Source: CALMFG01 sp963674805 | GTDB lineage: Bacteria > Bacillota > Clostridia > Christensenellales > CALMFG01 | Length of the DNA stretch: 64,000 nucleotides | Direction: 5' to 3' | Assembly: GCA_963674805.2 (NCBI GenBank) | Contig: CAXXNY010000009.1 | Span: 124,001 to 188,000 of the forward strand | Shown: piece after piece, positions 60,408-64,000 of the stretch | Layout: each line of letters opens with the position of its first letter | Position numbering within the stretch: position 1 is the stretch's first letter | The notes under the pieces: model-generated | The model's database searches: none | What the model was told of the DNA's origin: nothing | What the model saw: the letters and a program-made list of their open reading frames with translations, nothing else | Made by a program: the position numbers and the translations under genes

Positions 60408-62270
60408 CTATTCCACATCAGAAGTGGCAATTTTTTGTTTCTTCAATCGTTTGTGCTGTTTCTGTGCTTCACGTTTTTTTCGTTCCTCAACATCATCCTT
60501 CGTTTCCCGTGTACCCCATGTCGATTTCCAAAACGTAATAATCGCTATCGGCATCTGCCACATCAGTACAAACTCATAAAATAACACAAACCAAAGTCCA
60601 TATATCCAGATATTGCTTCTTCGAAGTATTAAATAGATGAAGCTCATTAAAAAGCTCATCAGTAATATCCCGCTGACAAACACCAATGGTAATAGCTCTC
60701 TCGTAATCGGAATATAAAACATATTGTAAGTCACAACAAATGGCGCAAGTAAGGGCACGATGAATCCCCCGTAATATGAAAGCGCATGGAATGGCTCTTT
60801 CTTCCACATAAACGTTGCACCGCGGGTTGACTCGCGCAGCCAGGAACGTTTCCATCTCATCTGCTGTTTTAAAAAAGTTCTAAGTTTGGAAGGAACAATT
60901 GTTTTACAAATCGCTGAGTCTTGATAAAAGGTTCTATGTTCTTTTAAAATAAAGTTTGTCATACTTCGGTCATCACCGAAAGTAGCCTTGAAACCTAAGA
61001 ATTTTTGATTTACCCAGTCATCTGCATATTTCTCTAATAAATCTCTGCGATAACATGAAATGGGCCCCGAAAGACAAGAAACTGCATCGAAAACACCCTC
61101 CGCCGCTTTCATAATCCGGAACGCAATATAATAGCGAACGCTCTGCATTTTCGTTAAATAATTAGTCATGGCATTTGCAACATCCGTTCGGCCTGTAACC
61201 CCGCCTACCTGTTCATCTCTAAAAGGCTGAACAAGATTACGCACGGCGGACGGTTCCATAAAGCTGTCGGAATCCACAAATGAAACTAAATCATGCGATA
61301 CAACCTTTAAGCCTTGGGCCAGTGCACCGCGCTTTCCGTGATTCTCATCCAAGAAAACACATTTAACACGGTTTTTAATGTCAAACTCACTGCAATTATC
61401 TTCCAGCATTTTTACAACACGTTTAATCTCTGCCCGCGAGTTATCCGTTGAGCAGTCATCAACAACGACTACCTCTAGTTGTTCAAGCGGGTAATCCTGA
61501 TCTAAACAGCTTATAATGGTTTTTTCAATCCATTTCTCTTCATTAAAACATGGAATAACCACTGATACGCCGGGTGTGAATGCCGGGTCGATTGGAATGT
61601 TTCGGTAAAACGAACCGAATAAATAACGCGTAATTAAATATACTGTGGCAAATATACTATAACCATATAGCAGCGGCATGTGCCGAAAATAAACAACACT
61701 GTCGATTCGCAAAAACGCAATCAATCCAAGCACAATAACCAAAAACAGCGATGCAGTTGAAATCTCCTCCGCCCATCGCGTCTTTTTAAAATATTTATTC
61801 ATCGCTTGGTCAAACTCAAATCCGATATAGATATACTTTTTATCCGTAACTTCTTTATATCGAACCGCATGTGCATTTAGATTGACTCTATGTTCATAAT
61901 CTTCATGAATTCTGCCTTTTGGAATTTTGAATCGCAGTTTTAATTTTGTGCCAATAGGCAGTAAATCTTTATATTTTTTCTCAACCTTAATCAGGGCTCC
62001 CGTTGAGGATATATCCTGAATGAGCGCTGAAATCTTGGTTTTCCTGCTAATTCTAAGGGAAATAGGAATATCTACATCATATCTGCTCCCAAAATCATAG
62101 ACTAAATTGCTAAATCGATCAAGATGTTGTGATTGAATGTGTGACGCTGCGCGCCGATCAAATATTTTGCGCCGGTTTTTAGGGTCTGGTGCAAAATGGA
62201 GTATGCGACGATCGGGCAATCGTTTAGGAATTTTTTCTTCCAATACTTGACTAACTTTTTTTTCCGCCAT
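60408..62270 (-). CDS. PilZ-linked processive glycosyltransferase, hyaluronan-synthase-like
   Basis: A 620-residue membrane synthase. An N-terminal PilZ-like domain (~40-160) has the DISSTGAL motif, but the usual RxxxR appears incomplete (FGSRYDVD), so c-di-GMP binding is uncertain. Two transmembrane segments follow (~170-215), then a GT2 domain: VVIPCFNEE, VVVDDCSTDNS, FVDSDSF (DxD), GDDRSMTNF and KQQMRWKRSWLRES. The last two closely resemble hyaluronan and chitin synthases. Three or four C-terminal membrane helices complete it. It would polymerise and export a UDP-sugar polymer. It is first in the operon, with AGGTGA before the ATG. Confidence 0.85.
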   Translation of the reverse strand: MAEKKVSQVLEEKIPKRLPDRRILHFAPDPKNRRKIFDRRAASHIQSQHLDRFSNLVYDFGSRYDVDIPISLRISRKTKISALIQDISSTGALIKVEKKYKDLLPIGTKLKLRFKIPKGRIHEDYEHRVNLNAHAVRYKEVTDKKYIYIGFEFDQAMNKYFKKTRWAEEISTASLFLVIVLGLIAFLRIDSVVYFRHMPLLYGYSIFATVYLITRYLFGSFYRNIPIDPAFTPGVSVVIPCFNEEKWIEKTIISCLDQDYPLEQLEVVVVDDCSTDNSRAEIKRVVKMLEDNCSEFDIKNRVKCVFLDENHGKRGALAQGLKVVSHDLVSFVDSDSFMEPSAVRNLVQPFRDEQVGGVTGRTDVANAMTNYLTKMQSVRYYIAFRIMKAAEGVFDAVSCLSGPISCYRRDLLEKYADDWVNQKFLGFKATFGDDRSMTNFILKEHRTFYQDSAICKTIVPSKLRTFLKQQMRWKRSWLRESTRGATFMWKKEPFHALSYYGGFIVPLLAPFVVTYNMFYIPITRELLPLVFVSGILLMSFLMSFIYLILRRSNIWIYGLWFVLFYEFVLMWQMPIAIITFWKSTWGTRETKDDVEERKKREAQKQHKRLKKQKIATSDVE

Positions 62271-62329
62271 TTCTATTCACCTAAGGATCCTTTTGTGAAA
62301 ATCTCTTACCATTTAATGGGATGTTTATT

Positions 62330-62353
62330 TTTTATAACATTTATGTTATAAAA
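62330..62353. promoter_or_regulatory. Perfect 24-nt palindrome ahead of the exopolysaccharide operon
   Basis: TTTTATAACAT / ATGTTATAAAA, 11-bp arms with a 2-nt centre, 60 nt upstream of the synthase start. On the minus strand it overlaps a possible -10 (TATAAC), with TTGTCT upstream as a weak -35. It has the form of a repressor or activator operator. Confidence 0.6.
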
Positions 62354-63028
62354 TGACACTTAATGTATAAGACAAATTTAATTGGGCTTTTACTCCATTT
62401 TTTGACTAGTAATAAACGGTATTAATATGGTTCTATTATGTATAAAAAAATTTTATAAGAAAGATGCTGTGTTTTAGGAATAAGACTATGAAAAACAATA
62501 AGCGCGATGTCTGTCTTCACTATCTTATAAAAACTTATGTAATTAAATAAACGAACGCTATGCTTTTTTAATATCTCCTTTGCGTTTTTTTAACTCATAA
62601 CTGACTTATGTACTCAGTAGTCTCTATTAACGGCAGTACTTCAAAAAAACTCCCCCGCGGTCTTTAAATTATTTTTTATTAATTAAAAAATATCTTCTCC
62701 ACCATTATCACTTTGTTATTATTATAACTTTGTTATTGAATAAATACAATTATTTTTTATTTGTGCCTATTATTTCTATATCATACAACATATTGTATTA
62801 TATATGTTTACATATAAGGTTATGCTCGTTTTTTCTGTCCAAAGAATTTAATGGGGAAAGTCTGGTTTTCTATCTACATGTAACCGAGATCCGCAAAATT
62901 GAATAAAATAAAACTGAGTATTTGCTTCTGGTATAATAAATTTACACGGTTAAAAACTGATCCTGTCTTACCATTTCTTCAATACCGGGACTAAAAATAA
63001 ACGGAAATACCCAAGGGTTATGTCTCAT
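62354..63028. other. AT-rich intergenic stretch without a gene
   Basis: No reading frame with a ribosome binding site and no RNA motif that I can recognise, including no obvious c-di-GMP riboswitch. It contains several AT-rich inverted repeats, for example around 62670-62690. Confidence 0.5.
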
Positions 63029-63056
63029 TTGTTTCTAAAAATAAAAGTGATATAAT
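63029..63056 (+). promoter_or_regulatory. Promoter of the CBS-protein gene
   Basis: TTGTTT (63029-63034), a 16-nt spacer and TATAAT (63051-63056), 32 nt before the start codon. Confidence 0.55.
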
Positions 63057-63088
63057 AATTATATAAAAGAATGAAGGAGGGAAGAAAA

Positions 63089-63562
63089 ATGTCTAAAATT
63101 TCTGAATTCATGAACACAAATGTTGTAAGTGTCCATCCTGATGATTCGATAGAATTAGTTGTGAGGACTTTTAAGGACATGAATATTAATGGCCTTCCTG
63201 TTGTAGACACGGATAATAAAGTCATTGGTATTATTACGGCACGAGATCTGCTAGCACATTCTGAAGAAACGAAAATCATTCCTTTACCCTATTCCTCTGA
63301 TTGGATGTATTCATATGTTTATTTACTGGACAATATCACGTATAAAAAAAGCGTTGAGGAGTTTTTAAAAACGAGTGTTGCTGAAGTCATGAGAAAAAAA
63401 GTTTTCACTGTAAATGAACATGATTCATGGCATGAGGCAGCAGCTCTTATGAAAAAAAGGGAAGTGAACCGTCTGCCCGTTGTCGATGAAGACGGTAAAC
63501 TAAAGGGCATTATTACCCGAACCGATTTGCTGAATTTTTTAGCTGAACACGAAGTCACTTAA
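63089..63562 (+). CDS. CBS-domain pair protein
   Basis: A 157-residue cytoplasmic protein made of two CBS domains. The first (~1-60) has VVSVHPDDSIELVVRTF and NGLPVVDTDNKVIGIITARD. The second (~95-155) has VFTVNEHDSWHEAAALM and NRLPVVDEDGKLKGIITRTD. Such pairs bind adenine nucleotides or related ligands and act as energy or ion-strength sensors. The start at 63089 follows AAGGAGGG, and an upstream in-frame codon at 63071 lies within that site. It is 34 nt upstream of the PNPOx-like gene, probably co-transcribed. Confidence 0.9.
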   Translation: MSKISEFMNTNVVSVHPDDSIELVVRTFKDMNINGLPVVDTDNKVIGIITARDLLAHSEETKIIPLPYSSDWMYSYVYLLDNITYKKSVEEFLKTSVAEVMRKKVFTVNEHDSWHEAAALMKKREVNRLPVVDEDGKLKGIITRTDLLNFLAEHEVT

Positions 63563-63596
63563 TACCTAAATAAATCTAAAAGCGAGGTGAACTAAA

Positions 63597-63998
63597 ATGA
63601 ATAAAATCCTAGAGTTTTTAGAAGAAGCCGGTATTTTCTATTTTGCTACCACCGAAGACTCCCAGCCGCATGTACGTGCTTTTGGCTTTGTTATGGAACA
63701 TAATGATCGGCTCTATTTTGGAATCGGGAACCATAAGCCCTGTTATGAGCAGCTAAAATCCAATCCGCGCTTTGAGCTTTGCGCATATGATAAAGAAAAC
63801 GATATATCGATGCGCTTAACCGGTGTGATTGAGTTTGATAATGCGTATGAGACAATCCAGTATGTCTTCCAGCATTCACATTTTCTCAGCAAGCTGTACG
63901 GAGATCCCGCCGGGCCACAGTTTGTACCGTTTTATGTAAAAAACGGGGAAGCTGTTTTTGAAACCCAACAGGGTGAAAAGTGGAGCGAGTATATTTAA
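63597..63998 (+). CDS. Pyridoxamine 5'-phosphate oxidase-like flavin/heme-binding protein
   Basis: A 133-residue split-barrel protein of the PNPOx-like superfamily. It begins MNKILEFLEEAGIFYFATTE with PHVRAFGFVMEHNDRLYFG, typical of small clostridial members, and has NPRFELCAYDKENDISMRLT. It is too short and divergent for vitamin B6 biosynthesis. An FMN- or F420-binding reductase or a sensor is more likely. RBS GAGGTG. The gene is complete, with its stop at 63996-63998. Confidence 0.88.
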   Translation: MNKILEFLEEAGIFYFATTEDSQPHVRAFGFVMEHNDRLYFGIGNHKPCYEQLKSNPRFELCAYDKENDISMRLTGVIEFDNAYETIQYVFQHSHFLSKLYGDPAGPQFVPFYVKNGEAVFETQQGEKWSEYI

Positions 63999-64000
63999 AT

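Noticed and set aside
62354..63028. A c-di-GMP riboswitch upstream of the exopolysaccharide operon
   Set aside because: I looked for it because of the PilZ domain, but no conserved riboswitch core was seen on either strand by eye. A covariance-model search would be decisive.

Overview
This 64 kb window looks like chromosomal DNA of an anaerobic, sugar-scavenging member of the Bacillota (Clostridia-like). The reasons are an oxygen-sensitive glycyl radical enzyme with its activase, a YesM/YesN-type two-component pair, strong AGGAG ribosome binding sites, TTGACA/TATAAT promoters, and a set of ribose-type (RbsABC-like) ABC importers. No rRNA, tRNA, CRISPR array or complete insertion sequence was seen. 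Almost all genes lie on the minus strand. The exceptions are a LacI regulator, an acyltransferase, the two genes at the right end and some gene remnants.

Region by region. (1) 1-9030: the start of a sugar-binding lipoprotein, an L-fucose-isomerase-family enzyme, and an operon of sugar dehydrogenase/reductase, glycyl radical enzyme, activase, ROK-like kinase and Rpe-like epimerase. The isomerase gene and the operon have nearly identical promoters. A dead LacI gene lies next to the operon promoter. (2) 9738-13182: an arsenic resistance operon (ArsR, Acr3, ArsP-like permease, redox disulfide protein, DUF2703 protein). (3) 13279-25214: a GntR regulon with an ABC sugar importer, transaldolase, acetamidase/formamidase, Asp/Glu racemase-like protein, cupin isomerase, beta-keto acid cleavage enzyme, URO-D-like protein and amidohydrolase. 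Three promoters share a GTCCTAC motif. (4) 25657-26694: a cell-wall hydrolase. (5) 27320-37608: an ABC importer operon with three M24 'pita-bread' proteins that lack the metal-binding aspartates, a protein of the sensory-rhodopsin-transducer (ASRT) family, and a divergent LacI regulator. (6) 37736-40704: an unknown membrane protein, a decayed gene and an AT-rich acyltransferase. (7) 40904-53959: a rare-hexose locus resembling D-allose utilisation (LacI, RpiB, ROK kinase, Rpe-like epimerase, YesM/YesN, mutarotase, ABC importer, URO-D-like protein). (8) 54550-62353: an exopolysaccharide operon with a PilZ-linked hyaluronan-synthase-like glycosyltransferase, two NodB-type proteins, a GH18-like lipoprotein and a nucleotide-sugar dehydrogenase. 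(9) 63029-63998: a CBS-pair protein and a flavin/PNPOx-like protein.

Taken together the window holds three separate carbohydrate or small-molecule uptake loci, each with its own transporter, regulator and downstream enzymes. The least explained are the glycyl radical enzyme operon, the metal-less M24/ASRT transport operon and the GntR regulon. These are the best candidates for undescribed catabolic systems.
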